Source: Thermomicrobiales bacterium (GTDB lineage Bacteria; Chloroflexota; Chloroflexia; Thermomicrobiales; UBA6265). Taken from it: a stretch of 13,288 bases of DNA. Made by a program: the position numbers and the translations under genes. The notes under the pieces are model-generated. The model searched no databases. It had not been told where the DNA came from and saw only the letters and a list, made by a program, of their open reading frames with translations. Below are positions 6,108 to 13,288 of the stretch, piece after piece. Position 1 is the first letter of the stretch; each line of letters starts with the position of its first letter. The DNA is taken from NCBI GenBank assembly GCA_025928535.1, contig JAICJJ010000020.1, forward strand, positions 1 to 13,288, in the 5' to 3' direction.

Positions 6108-6126
6108 CCGGGTCGCGCCGACCCGG
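6108..6126. other. Small perfect hairpin in the divergent regulatory region
   Basis: CCGGGTCG (6108-6115) and CGACCCGG (6119-6126) form an 8-bp palindrome with a 3-base centre, between the two TATACT boxes and upstream of the CIRCE-type operator. It could be a protein-binding dyad; no regulator can be named. Confidence 0.45.
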
Positions 6127-6143
6127 CATGCGCTCCGGGTCGC

Positions 6144-6168
6144 TGGCACTCTGCAGTCGAGAGTGCCA
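6144..6168 (+). promoter_or_regulatory. CIRCE-type operator (HrcA site) upstream of dnaJ
   Basis: TGGCACTC (6144-6151), nine bases, then GAGTGCCA (6161-6168) make a perfect 8-bp inverted repeat. It matches the CIRCE consensus TTAGCACTC-N9-GAGTGCTAA at the GCACTC-N9-GAGTGC core and in spacing. HrcA is the repressor known to bind this site in many bacteria and to release it on heat shock. The operator ends seven bases before the -35 box, so repression would work by blocking the upstream face of the promoter. Confidence 0.88.
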
Positions 6169-6175
6169 AACCGGC

Positions 6176-6203
6176 TTGACGCGGCATGCCTCGCCGCTAT
6201 ACT
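6176..6203 (+). promoter_or_regulatory. dnaJ promoter (sigma-70-type)
   Basis: TTGACG at 6176-6181 and TATACT at 6198-6203 are separated by 16 bases. Expected transcription start is near 6210, which leaves a leader of about 118 bases before the dnaJ ATG. The adjacent CIRCE site supports heat-inducible control. Confidence 0.8.
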
Positions 6204-6213
6204 TTTCATTGGG

Positions 6214-6233
6214 TGGCCCGCACTCGCGGGCCA
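6214..6233 (+). promoter_or_regulatory. Hairpin at the 5' end of the dnaJ leader
   Basis: TGGCCCGC (6214-6221) pairs perfectly with GCGGGCCA (6226-6233) across a 4-base loop. It would form within a few bases of the predicted transcript start. It does not cover the ribosome binding site, so 5'-end protection is more likely than a thermosensor; this is inference. Confidence 0.45.
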
Positions 6234-6327
6234 TCGCGCTGTCGAGGGCCGCTCCGCTCCGACGTTTTCCCCGGCCCGTGCCGCGGCGCCAGCCGATTGA
6301 TGGACGACGACGATGCCCCAGGAAACC

Positions 6328-7464
6328 ATGACCGACCGACGCGATTTTTATGAAGTGCTCGGAGTCGGGCGCAACGCCTCCGCCGACGAGATCCGCCGCG
6401 CCTATCGCCGGCTTGCCCGCGAGCATCATCCGGACGTCAATCGCGCGGACGGCGCCGAAGAGCGGTTCAAGGAGATCAACGAAGCCTACGAGGTGCTCTC
6501 GGACGACAACCGGCGCGCGGCGTACGACCGCTTCGGCCATGCCGCGAACGGCATGGGGGGCATGGGGAGCGATCCGTTCGGCTTCGGCGGGGCCGGCTCG
6601 CCATTCGCCGATCTCTTCGAGAGTTTTTTTGGCGGCGCGGGAACCAGCAACCGCCGGCGCAACGCGCCCGCGCGCGGCGCCGACTTGCAGGCGACGGTCG
6701 CCATCACCTTCGAAGAAGCGGTTTTCGGGGCGGAAAAAGAAGTCGAAATCCTGCGCCTCGAAACGTGCGAAGCGTGCCACGGCACGAAGATGCGCGACGG
6801 GCAGACGCCGCCGCGCTGCGCCACCTGCGGCGGCACGGGCCAGGTGCGGCGGGTGCAGCAGACGATCCTCGGGCAATTCATGACCGCCTCGCCCTGCACG
6901 GCCTGCGGCGGGGAAGGGGTCACGATCAGCGATCCCTGCCCGAATTGCCACGGCCGCGGGCGCGTTTCGCGGGTGCGCGTGATCAGCGTCACGATTCCGG
7001 CCGGCATCGACGAAAACGCGACGCTGCGGCTCTCCGGGCAAGGCGAAGCGAGCCCGAACGGCGGCCAACCGGGCAATCTGTACGTCAAGGTGCAGGTGGC
7101 GCCCCATTCGATCTTCACCCGGAACGGCAAGACGATCCAGTCGCAGATCGGGGTCAACGTGGCGCAGGCCGCCCTCGGCGACGAACTGGAATTGGAAACG
7201 ATCGACGGCTCGGTCGCGTTCAAGTTGCCCGGCGGCACGCAAGCGGGGCAACAATTCCGGTTGCGCGGCAAGGGCGTGCCCGATCTGCGCGGCGGCGATC
7301 GGGGCGATCATATCGTCACCATTCAGGTGCTGGTGCCGAAGCAATTGACGCCGGAGCAGCGGACGCTCTTCCAGCAACTGTCGGAAACGCTCGGCAGCGA
7401 GATCACGACCGCGCCGGGTCATCGCACCTTTTTCGACAAGGTCAAGGACGCGCTCGGCGTCTGA
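6328..7464 (+). CDS. dnaJ: Molecular chaperone DnaJ (Hsp40)
   Basis: A 378-residue full-length type I DnaJ, the co-chaperone that delivers unfolded clients to DnaK and stimulates its ATPase. Domains in order: J domain (about 6-70) with the HPD motif at 34-36, Gly/Phe-rich linker (72-105), zinc-binding domain with four CxxC pairs (147/150, 164/167, 190/193, 204/207), two C-terminal client-binding domains (about 215-335) and a dimerisation tail. The first zinc repeat reads CEACHGTK rather than CxxCxGxG, while all eight cysteines are kept. I chose ATG at 6328 (MTDRRDFYEVLG), the usual family start, with AGGAA just upstream; ATG at 6313 would add five residues. The gene has a CIRCE-type operator and its own promoter, but no hrcA, grpE or dnaK lies beside it. 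A second dnaJ with the dnaK cluster elsewhere is possible. Confidence 0.96.
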   Translation: MTDRRDFYEVLGVGRNASADEIRRAYRRLAREHHPDVNRADGAEERFKEINEAYEVLSDDNRRAAYDRFGHAANGMGGMGSDPFGFGGAGSPFADLFESFFGGAGTSNRRRNAPARGADLQATVAITFEEAVFGAEKEVEILRLETCEACHGTKMRDGQTPPRCATCGGTGQVRRVQQTILGQFMTASPCTACGGEGVTISDPCPNCHGRGRVSRVRVISVTIPAGIDENATLRLSGQGEASPNGGQPGNLYVKVQVAPHSIFTRNGKTIQSQIGVNVAQAALGDELELETIDGSVAFKLPGGTQAGQQFRLRGKGVPDLRGGDRGDHIVTIQVLVPKQLTPEQRTLFQQLSETLGSEITTAPGHRTFFDKVKDALGV

Positions 7465-7478
7465 CTGCGGGGCATCGC

Positions 7479-7487
7479 TGGTATACT
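7479..7487 (+). promoter_or_regulatory. Extended -10 promoter for tRNA-Gln
   Basis: TGGTATACT is a TGn-extended -10 box, 15 bp after the dnaJ stop and about 70 bp before the tRNA. The -35 region is poor. A GC-rich palindrome (CCCGCCC at 7504-7510, GGGCGGG at 7512-7518) lies in the leader. Confidence 0.5.
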
Positions 7488-7556
7488 CGCGGCTGCTGGG
7501 CTCCCCGCCCCGGGCGGGATCGCCACGGGCGGCCGAAACGGCAGGGGGCTGCCCGG

Positions 7557-7630
7557 TGGCGGGTGGTGAAATGGTATCACAAGGGTCTTTGGAACCTTTG
7601 TTCCAGGTTCGAATCCTGGCCCGCCAGCCA
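7557..7630 (+). tRNA. tRNA-Gln (anticodon UUG)
   Basis: Complete cloverleaf: acceptor TGGCGGG (7557-7563) with CCCGCCA (7620-7626), D stem GTGA/TCAC (7566-7569, 7577-7580), anticodon stem AGGGT/ACCTT (7582-7586, 7594-7598, one G-T pair) around loop CTTTGGA with anticodon TTG at 7589-7591, and T stem CCAGG/CCTGG around TTCGAAT. The discriminator is G (7627), as expected for glutamine, and CCA is encoded (7628-7630). Confidence 0.97.
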
Positions 7631-7644
7631 TATGTCGGTTTCAT

Positions 7645-7676
7645 CGGCGAGTCGCTCGACTCGCCGTTCATTGTTC
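7645..7676 (+). terminator. Terminator after tRNA-Gln
   Basis: CGGCGAGTCG (7645-7654) and CGACTCGCCG (7657-7666) form a near-perfect 22-base palindrome, followed by TTCATTGTTC. It starts 15 bp after the tRNA and would separate it from the glmU operon. Confidence 0.6.
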
Positions 7677-7719
7677 ACCGCTCGAACGTCGCGCCGATCC
7701 CGCGCTGGAGCGTCCAGCC

Positions 7720-9150
7720 ATGGACGACGTGAGCGAGCCGAACGCCTCGACCCCGGCCGATCGAACAGTCGCGGTGGTCATTCTCGCGGCGGGAGCGGGC
7801 AGCCGGATGCGCTCCGCCGTGCCGAAGCCGCGCCACCCGGTCGCCGGCCGACCGATGACCGCGCTCGTCGTCGACGCCGCCGCCGGCGCCCGGCCCGGGC
7901 GGATGACGCTCGTGGTCGGGCCGCAGACGAGCGATCTCGCCGCCCGGCTCGGCTTTTCCGATCGGGTGTCCACCGTGGTCCAGCCGTCGCCGCGCGGCAC
8001 CGGCGACGCCGTGCTAATTGCGCTCGCCGCGCTCGCCTACGTGCAGGGGGTCGTCGTGCTCTACGCCGACCATCCGCTGCTCGAAGCGGAGACCGGGGCC
8101 GAACTCGTCGAGAAATCAAAAACGTCCGGCGCGCTGGCGACGATTCTGACGACCACCTTGCCCAATGCCGCCGGCTACGGCCGGATCGAACGCGACGCGG
8201 CCGGCCGGGTGCTCCGCATCGTCGAACGGGCCGACGACGATCCGGCCCGGCGCGCCGGACCGACCGAGATCAACAGCGGGATGATGGCGCTCGATGCGGA
8301 CTGGGCGCGGGCGGCGCTGGCCGACTTGCCGCCGAGCGCCACGACCGGCGAGTACTACCTGACCGATCTCGTCGCGCGCGCCGTCGCCGACCGGCGCGAT
8401 GGCGCGCCGTGGCCGGTCGAAAGCGTGCAGGGGCCGGCCGACGTCGCGCTCGGCATCAACGACCGGAGCGAGCTGGCCGCGGCCGACACCCGCCTGCGCC
8501 AGCGCGTCCGCGAACGGCTGATGCAGGCCGGCGTCAGTTTCGTCGGGCCGGAAACCAGTTTCATCGATGTCGACGTCGCAATCGGGTCCGACACGACGAT
8601 CCTCCCCTTCAGCGTCATCGGCTCCGGGACGACGATCGGCGCGAGTTGCACGATCGGCCCGCACGCGGTCATTCACGGCAGCCGGATCGGCGACGGGGTC
8701 ACGATCCGCGGCTCTACGCTCGACGGCGCGATCGTCGGCCCCGGCTCGGACGTCGGCCCATACAGCCATCTCCGGCCCGGCGCGACGCTCGGCGAGCGCG
8801 TCCACATCGGCAATTTCGCCGAGATCAAGAACAGCCGGATCGGCGACGACGCCAAGTCGGGCCACTTCAGTTACCTCGGCGACGCCGAGGTCGGAGCCGG
8901 CGCGAACATCGGCGCCGGCGCGATCACGGCCAACTACGACGGGGAACGGAAATTTTCGACCACGATCGGGGCGCGCGCGTTCATCGGCAGCGACACGATC
9001 TTGCGGGCGCCGGTCAGCGTCGGCGACGACGCCCGCACGGGGGCCGGCTCGGTGGTGACCAAAGACGTGCCGGCCGGCGCCACCGCGGTCGGCGTGCCGG
9101 CCCGCATCATCCGCCGGAGCCGGCCGAACGAGACGGAGAAGGGAGCGTAG
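7720..9150 (+). CDS. glmU: Bifunctional GlmU: glucosamine-1-phosphate N-acetyltransferase / GlcNAc-1-P uridylyltransferase
   Basis: A 476-residue two-domain cytoplasmic enzyme that acetylates glucosamine-1-phosphate and then joins it to UTP, giving UDP-GlcNAc for peptidoglycan and other envelope polymers. The uridylyltransferase domain (about 16-245) shows LAAGAGSRM (22-30), PK at 35-36, YADHP with Asp117, GYGRI (152-156), EINSG (183-187) and GINDRSELA (245-253). The left-handed beta-helix acetyltransferase domain (about 270-465) has hexapeptide repeats and LRPG (351-354), HIGNFAEIKN (362-371), GHFSYLGDAEVG (381-392, catalytic His382) and NYDGERKFSTTIG with Lys411. Both halves look functional. 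The family's PKxLHP is PKPRHP here, and GDxP is ADHP. ATG at 7720 has GGAG at a slightly long distance. It leads the glmU-prs-CBS-birA operon. Confidence 0.95.
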   Translation: MDDVSEPNASTPADRTVAVVILAAGAGSRMRSAVPKPRHPVAGRPMTALVVDAAAGARPGRMTLVVGPQTSDLAARLGFSDRVSTVVQPSPRGTGDAVLIALAALAYVQGVVVLYADHPLLEAETGAELVEKSKTSGALATILTTTLPNAAGYGRIERDAAGRVLRIVERADDDPARRAGPTEINSGMMALDADWARAALADLPPSATTGEYYLTDLVARAVADRRDGAPWPVESVQGPADVALGINDRSELAAADTRLRQRVRERLMQAGVSFVGPETSFIDVDVAIGSDTTILPFSVIGSGTTIGASCTIGPHAVIHGSRIGDGVTIRGSTLDGAIVGPGSDVGPYSHLRPGATLGERVHIGNFAEIKNSRIGDDAKSGHFSYLGDAEVGAGANIGAGAITANYDGERKFSTTIGARAFIGSDTILRAPVSVGDDARTGAGSVVTKDVPAGATAVGVPARIIRRSRPNETEKGA

Positions 9151-10089
9151 TTGGACGGGCGTCTGCAAGTATTCACGGGCACGTCCCACCCTCGACTCGC
9201 CGACGATATCATGGCGGAACTCGGCACGCCGCTCGGCCGCGCCCTTGTCGGCAAATGGAAAAATGGCGAAACGCGGGTCAAACTCGACGAAAACGTGCGC
9301 GGCTCGGATGTCTTCGTCATCCAGTCGATGTGCGATCCGGTCGATCACCACCTGATGGAATTGCTGCTGATCATCGACGCCGCGCGCCGGGCCTCGGCGG
9401 CGCGGATCACGGCGGTGATCCCGTACTATGCCTACGCCAAGCAGGAAAAGAAAACCTCCGGCCGGGAACCGATCGCCGCCAAACTCGTCGCCAATCTGAT
9501 CGGCGCCGCCGGGGCCGACCGAGTCCTGACGGTCGATCTGCACGCGCCGGCGATCGAAGGCTTTTTCGACATCCCGGTCGATCACCTGCGGGCGACGCCG
9601 CTCCTCGCCCGGCACTGCAACCGGAGTTGCCCCGAGAGCATCGTCGCCGTCAGCCCCGACGCGGGCGGCGTCGCGCGAGCCGAAGAATTCCGCGTCCGCA
9701 CCGGCAGTTCGCTGGCGATCATCTCGAAGCGGCATCCCGGCCCCGACGTGACCGAAACGCTGGAAATGGTCGGCGACGTCGCCGGCAAGACCGCGATCAT
9801 CGTCGACGACATGATCTCGACCGCGGGCACGCTCGCCACCGCCGCCGAACTGCTGCGCGAGCGGGGCGCCGAGCAGATCATCGCCGCCGCCACGCACGGC
9901 GTCTTCGCCGCCAACGCGCTCGATCTGATCGACCGCTCCCCGATCGATCGCGTCTTCGCCACCGACACGATTCCCCTGCCGCCGGACGGCCCGCGCGACA
10001 AGATCGAGATGATCACCGTCGCGCCGCTGCTGGCGGAAGCGATCATGCGGATCCACAAGGACCTGAGCATCAGCGCGCTCTTCACCTGA
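9151..10089 (+). CDS. prs: Ribose-phosphate pyrophosphokinase (PRPP synthetase)
   Basis: A 312-residue enzyme that transfers pyrophosphate from ATP to ribose-5-phosphate, making PRPP for purine, pyrimidine, histidine, tryptophan and NAD synthesis. Visible motifs are KWKNGETRVKLDENVRG (35-51), ITAVIPYYAYAKQEKK (86-101), TVDLHAPAIEGFFDIP (127-142, His131 catalytic), SPDAGGVARA (168-177), ISKRHPG (191-197) and the PRPP-binding loop VDDMISTAGT (218-227). The ATP-binding RQD of typical class I enzymes reads KQE here. The start is TTG at 9151, directly after the glmU stop, with GGGAG inside the end of glmU five bases upstream. A zero-base junction and an unusual start codon suggest translation coupled to glmU. 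Length is normal for the family. Confidence 0.94.
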   Translation: MDGRLQVFTGTSHPRLADDIMAELGTPLGRALVGKWKNGETRVKLDENVRGSDVFVIQSMCDPVDHHLMELLLIIDAARRASAARITAVIPYYAYAKQEKKTSGREPIAAKLVANLIGAAGADRVLTVDLHAPAIEGFFDIPVDHLRATPLLARHCNRSCPESIVAVSPDAGGVARAEEFRVRTGSSLAIISKRHPGPDVTETLEMVGDVAGKTAIIVDDMISTAGTLATAAELLRERGAEQIIAAATHGVFAANALDLIDRSPIDRVFATDTIPLPPDGPRDKIEMITVAPLLAEAIMRIHKDLSISALFT

Positions 10090-10115
10090 GGCGCGACGGG
10101 AAAGGGACGACGGCG

Positions 10116-11429
10116 GTGAGCCGGCAAAGCTGGATCGAGATCGGCATCGCGGCCGCGGCGCTCGTCCTGATGGCGCTGGCCGCGGCGATCGAAGCCTTCG
10201 CCGCGCTCGTCAGTCGGCCCCGGTTGCGTCGGCAAGCCGAACAAGCCGGCCGGCAACGCAGCCTCCAGCGCCTGCTCGATCCCCAACGGACGCTGATCGC
10301 CGCGCTGCTGCTGGTGCAGGCGATCGCCGTCGCCGTCGCGGTCAGCGTCCTCACCACCGCCATCGCGCAGGAGATCGGACGATTCGAGCATCTGCTCGCG
10401 ATCGTCATCGTCGGCGCCGTCTATCTCGTCTTCGGGCTGGCGTTGCCGCGGGCGCTGGCGCGCCGGCGGCCGGCGCATGTCGCCGGCTTCGTCCTCGTCG
10501 CCGGCGGGGTCATGGAATGGGCGACCCGGCCGTTGACTCGCCTGGTCGATCTCTTCGCGCGCGGCTTCGGCCGTCTCTTGCCGGCCGAGCCGAACGACGA
10601 ATTGCCGGCGGGAACGGAAGACGAACTGCGCGGCCTCGTCATCGAAGCGCCCGACGACGGCATCATCGAACCGGACGAGCGCGCCATGATCGACAACGTG
10701 CTGCAACTCGAAGAAACCACCGCGCGCGACATCATGGTGCCGCGGGTCGACATCGTCGCGGTCGATGAAACCGCGCCGCCGGAGGCGATCCTGGAAACGA
10801 TCACCCGCGCCGGCCATTCGCGGATTCCGGTCTACCGCGAGTCGATCGACCACATCGTCGGCATCCTCCACGCCAAGGACCTCCTCCCCTTCGTCGTCCG
10901 CGACGTCGCCGAATTGCCGATCGCCGAATTCTTGCGGCCGGCCCACGTCGTGCCGGAATCGAAGCGAATCGACGATCTGCTGCACGAATTCCAGCGCGGC
11001 CGCGTCCACATCGCGATCGTCGTCGACGAATATGGCGGCACGGCGGGCCTCGTCACGATCGAAGACATCCTCGAAGAAATCGTCGGCGAGATTCAGGACG
11101 AATACGACGTCGAAGAACCGCTCTTCGAACGGATCGGCGAGGGCGAAATTCTGGCGGACGGCCGTCTGCCGCTGGAAGACGTCGAAGACGCCCTCCAGGT
11201 CAAGCTCGACGCCGACGAAGGGAGCGTCGCCGGCTTCGTCCACCGCCATCTCGAGCGGTTGCCGGAGGTCGGCGACACGTTCGAAGCGGACGGCCTGCGG
11301 GTCGAAATTCTCGAAGTGGAAGGCCACCGCTTGCGCCGACTCCGGATCGCCCGGGCGACCGCCGACGACGAAACGGGCGACGTGTCGTCGGCGACCCCGT
11401 CCCTGAACGGGAGCGCCGACGAACGGTGA
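10116..11429 (+). CDS. CNNM/CorC-type membrane protein with CBS pair (hemolysin family)
   Basis: A 437-residue inner-membrane protein of the DUF21-CBS-CorC_HlyC family; several members affect Mg2+/Co2+ transport. The DUF21-like region (about 6-150) contains hydrophobic segments near 8-31, 58-82, 92-113 and 122-137. Two CBS domains follow (about 206-265 and 270-325: ARDIMVPRVDIVAVDE, GHSRIPVYRESIDHIVGILH, VHIAIVVDEYGGTAGLVTIE), then the CorC_HlyC domain (about 337-412: ILADGRLPLEDVEDAL, VAGFVHRHLERLPEVGD). A Ser/Asp/Glu-rich tail ends the protein. I chose GTG at 10116 because the first hydrophobic helix starts just after it and AGGGA lies upstream; the frame runs open far further back only as a shadow of prs and glmU. 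The DUF21 region is less conserved than the rest. It overlaps birA by four bases. Confidence 0.88.
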   Translation: MSRQSWIEIGIAAAALVLMALAAAIEAFAALVSRPRLRRQAEQAGRQRSLQRLLDPQRTLIAALLLVQAIAVAVAVSVLTTAIAQEIGRFEHLLAIVIVGAVYLVFGLALPRALARRRPAHVAGFVLVAGGVMEWATRPLTRLVDLFARGFGRLLPAEPNDELPAGTEDELRGLVIEAPDDGIIEPDERAMIDNVLQLEETTARDIMVPRVDIVAVDETAPPEAILETITRAGHSRIPVYRESIDHIVGILHAKDLLPFVVRDVAELPIAEFLRPAHVVPESKRIDDLLHEFQRGRVHIAIVVDEYGGTAGLVTIEDILEEIVGEIQDEYDVEEPLFERIGEGEILADGRLPLEDVEDALQVKLDADEGSVAGFVHRHLERLPEVGDTFEADGLRVEILEVEGHRLRRLRIARATADDETGDVSSATPSLNGSADER

Positions 11430-12199
11430 CGCCGGACATCGACTGGATCATCCACCGCTTCGAAGCAGTCGATTCGACCATGGATGAAGCGGCCCGGCTG
11501 GCGGACGCCGGCGCGCCGGAAGGCACGGTCGTGCGGGCGGATTATCAACGCGCCGGCCGCGGCCGAGCGGGGCGCGTCTGGGAAAGTCCGCCCGGCGCCG
11601 CGCTCCTGACGACGCTGCTGCTTCGGCCCGACGTGCCGCCCGATCGCCTCGGACTGCTTTCGCTCGCCGCCGGCGTCGCCGTCGCCGAGGCGATCGAAGC
11701 GGTCGGCGCCGGTCCGGTCTGGCTGAAATGGCCGAATGACGTCTGGCTCGGCGGCCCGGTCGATGGCCGCAAAGCCGCAGGCATCCTGGTCGCCGGGCGC
11801 ACGCGGGCCGAAGCGGTCGATTTCGCGCTCGTCGGCATCGGCGTCAACGTCGCGACGCCGGCCGGCGCGCTCCCGCCCGGCGCGATCTCGCTGCGTGAAG
11901 CCGCAGGCGGGCCGATCGACGCCGATCGCCTGCTCGATGCGCTGCTGGACCGCTTCGCGCGGCGCTATGGCGCATTCGTGGCGACCCACGGCCGCCTGTC
12001 GCTCGCCGACTGGCGACGGCGCGCCGCGCTAATCGGCGAAGAAGTCTCGATCGACGTCGGCAACACGCCACGCTCCGGCACGCTGCTCGGCATCGACGAC
12101 GACGGCGCGCTCCTGTTGCAGACGGAATCGGGGCAGACGGTGCGGGTCGTGGCGGGCGATCTGGTCCGGGGCCCCCGGCGCGACCCGGCCGGCCGCTGA
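11426..12199 (+). CDS. birA: Biotin--[acetyl-CoA-carboxylase] ligase (monofunctional)
   Basis: A 257-residue enzyme that forms biotinyl-AMP and attaches biotin to carboxylase carrier proteins. Motifs are DSTMDEA (16-22), QRAGRGRAGRVWES (41-54, the biotin/ATP-binding loop), LKWPNDVW (100-107), GRKAAGILV (114-122) and ALVGIGVNV (134-142). An SH3-like C-terminal domain follows (about 205-255). No N-terminal winged helix is present, so it should be a ligase only and not a biotin-operon repressor. GTG at 11426 overlaps the TGA of the preceding gene as GTGA, which implies translational coupling. It is the last gene of the operon and ends four bases before the converging DUF983 gene, so no separate terminator fits between them. 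Confidence 0.94.
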   Translation: MTPDIDWIIHRFEAVDSTMDEAARLADAGAPEGTVVRADYQRAGRGRAGRVWESPPGAALLTTLLLRPDVPPDRLGLLSLAAGVAVAEAIEAVGAGPVWLKWPNDVWLGGPVDGRKAAGILVAGRTRAEAVDFALVGIGVNVATPAGALPPGAISLREAAGGPIDADRLLDALLDRFARRYGAFVATHGRLSLADWRRRAALIGEEVSIDVGNTPRSGTLLGIDDDGALLLQTESGQTVRVVAGDLVRGPRRDPAGR

Positions 12200-12203
12200 G
12201 CGA

Positions 12204-12719
12204 TTACGGCTTCCGGCTGCGCGGCCCGCCCGATTCGGGCGGCTTGTCCATTTCGTGGCTGCGCAGATAGCGCTCGCGATCCTTGTACGGCGGGTTGAAA
12301 TAGAGATCGAGCGCCATCCAGAGCGTGCGCGAATAGGGAAAGAAGATGATCGGCAAAAGGACCGCCAGCGCCACCGCCAGCCCTTCCTGGGCCAGCAGCG
12401 GGGCATGGCGAATCGCGGTGCCGAAGATCAGGAACAGCGCCAGACCGAGACCGATGAATTCGGCCACGATCAGATTCAGAGCGTAGCCGCCGAGAAAATA
12501 GCCTTCTTCCCGGTCGAACCGCGCGCCGCAATGGGGGCATTGGTCTTTCAGGGTGAAGTAGTTCGCGAAGATGCCGCGGCCGCCGCAATAGGGACAGCGG
12601 CGCGTCAACGCCCGACCGAGCAATACGCGCGCCCGCTCGCCGCTGCGCGTCGGGATGTACTGTTCCCGATGGAGGCCGTTCGGTGACGGTTCGACCGGCG
12701 GCGGCGTCGGTTCAACCAC
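12204..12719 (-). CDS. DUF983 membrane protein with zinc-ribbon-like Cys motif
   Basis: A 171-residue protein of the DUF983 family, whose role is not established. After a Pro-rich, probably disordered start (1-20), residues 41-64 carry two CxxC pairs ([11 protein letters not shown], Cys42/45; QCPHCG, Cys61/64) that could bind zinc. Two hydrophobic helices follow (about 79-100 and 111-128), then [18 protein letters not shown], a recognisable family signature. The start GTG at 12719 lies inside the end of the electron-transfer flavoprotein gene (8-base overlap), so the two are probably cotranscribed and coupled; the ribosome binding site (GGGAAG) is modest. DUF983 genes often sit near respiratory genes in other bacteria, which fits the neighbour here, but no function can be assigned. 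Confidence 0.85.
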   Translation of the reverse strand: MVEPTPPPVEPSPNGLHREQYIPTRSGERARVLLGRALTRRCPYCGGRGIFANYFTLKDQCPHCGARFDREEGYFLGGYALNLIVAEFIGLGLALFLIFGTAIRHAPLLAQEGLAVALAVLLPIIFFPYSRTLWMALDLYFNPPYKDRERYLRSHEMDKPPESGGPRSRKP

Positions 12720-13288
12720 GCGCTTCCCGCACCGCGGCGGTCACCGCCGGCGTCACCTCGAACAGGTCGCCGACGATGCCGAACGCCGCGATCTTGAAGA
12801 TCGGCGCGTCAGGGTCGCGATTGATCGCCACGATGTAGTCGGAGCCTTGCATGCCGACGTTGTGCTGCACCGCGCCGCTGACGCCGACCGCGACATAGAG
12901 TCTCGGCGAAACTGTCCGGCCCGTTTGACCGATCTGCTCCTGATGCGGCCGCCAGCCGGCATCGACCACGGCCCGCGTCGCGCCGACCGCGCCGCCGAGG
13001 GCATCGGCGAGTTCTTCGACCAGCCGGAAATTCGCCGGTTCCTTCAGACCCCGGCCGCCGCTGACGACGATTTCGGCCGCGTCGAGGTTGGTCGCCCCGC
13101 CCGCTTTCGGCTCGACGCCGGTCACGCGGGCGCGCAGGTCGGCGTCGGTCAACGCGACCGCCAGCGCCTCCGGCGCGACGCCTCCGCCGACCGACTCCGG
13201 CTTCGGAAAACTTCCGGGGCGCACGGTCGCGGTCCGCGGCGCCGGTCCGGTCAAGCGCACCTGCGATTGGGCGCGGCCACCGAGCACT
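12712..13288 (-). CDS. etfA: Electron transfer flavoprotein alpha subunit (C-terminal part, runs off the right edge)
   Basis: The visible 192 codons are the C-terminal portion of ETF-alpha, the FAD-binding half of the heterodimer that passes electrons from acyl-CoA and other dehydrogenases to the respiratory chain. The true start lies beyond 13288; the GTG at 13287 is internal, since ETF-alpha proteins are normally over 300 residues and the sequence before the FAD domain ([13 protein letters not shown]) matches their middle. The FAD domain is clear: [72 protein letters not shown] and [13 protein letters not shown]. The common IADYGIVGD reads IAAFGIVGD. etfB is expected upstream, outside the window. 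The stop codon lies inside the following DUF983 gene. Confidence 0.93.
   Translation of the reverse strand, partial: VLGGRAQSQVRLTGPAPRTATVRPGSFPKPESVGGGVAPEALAVALTDADLRARVTGVEPKAGGATNLDAAEIVVSGGRGLKEPANFRLVEELADALGGAVGATRAVVDAGWRPHQEQIGQTGRTVSPRLYVAVGVSGAVQHNVGMQGSDYIVAINRDPDAPIFKIAAFGIVGDLFEVTPAVTAAVREARG

Noticed and set aside
7504..7518. dnaJ terminator at the GC-rich palindrome
   Set aside because: The palindrome has a one-base centre, no T-run, and lies downstream of the predicted tRNA promoter, so it belongs to the tRNA leader and its role is unclear.
8116..10056. 646-codon minus-strand open frame opposite glmU and prs
   Set aside because: Shadow frame in GC-rich DNA; Asp/Arg/Gly/Val-rich with no recognisable domain, and both plus-strand genes are certain.
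6765..10115. Very long open frame running through dnaJ, the tRNA, glmU and prs into the CBS protein gene
   Set aside because: Its upstream part overlaps three recognisable genes in another frame and translates to Arg/Ala/Asp/Gly-rich sequence without domains. Only the portion from 10116 is a real protein.

Overview
This is a high-GC bacterial chromosome segment with closely packed genes on both strands. Protein styles suggest a Chloroflexota lineage, probably near Thermomicrobiales/Sphaerobacter. The pointers are a cysteine-rich protein whose N-terminus carries an RR-type export leader, GTG/TTG starts behind purine-rich ribosome binding sites, and an intergenic hairpin repeat family built on 'TCATCCTGAGCGAAG'. 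This placement is inference from pattern familiarity; there is no rRNA or marker gene that settles it.

Layout. Positions 1-300 (minus) hold the N-terminal part of a secreted Cys-rich protein. A gene-poor stretch (301-755) follows, with a nested inverted repeat at 573-635. Two small plus-strand genes come next: a DsrE-like protein (756-1121) and a ferritin-like helical protein (1249-1878), the latter closed by a strong hairpin. An Ldh_2-family dehydrogenase (2000-3115, plus) faces a histone-deacetylase-family hydrolase (3291-4454, minus). That hydrolase gene is bracketed by two copies of one composite repeat in opposite orientations (about 3114-3290 and 4521-4720). An Lrp/AsnC regulator (4805-5407, plus) and a cytoplasmic sulfite-oxidase-like molybdoenzyme (5424-6029, minus) converge.

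A 298-bp divergent region (6030-6327) carries a CIRCE-type HrcA operator, a clear promoter and a leader hairpin ahead of a stand-alone dnaJ (6328-7464). A tRNA-Gln(UUG) gene with encoded CCA follows (7557-7630). Then comes a compact plus-strand operon, glmU - prs - CBS/CorC membrane protein - birA (7720-12199). Its junctions are 0 bp (glmU/prs), 26 bp (prs/CBS) and a 4-bp GTGA overlap (CBS/birA). It supplies UDP-GlcNAc for the cell envelope, PRPP for nucleotide and amino-acid synthesis, a probable ion-transport-associated protein and biotin-protein ligase. The window closes with a minus-strand pair, etfA (partial, running off the right edge) and a DUF983 membrane protein, whose reading frames overlap by 8 bp.

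Most genes are ordinary housekeeping functions. The non-coding structure is the unusual part: the inverted pair of composite repeats around the deacetylase gene, with 8-bp tandem arrays at their outer ends and a reproducible asymmetry between the arms of their hairpins; the nested palindrome at 573-635; and the dnaJ regulatory region with a 15-bp inverted repeat carrying a TATACT box in each arm. I saw no CRISPR array, transposase, integrase or phage gene.
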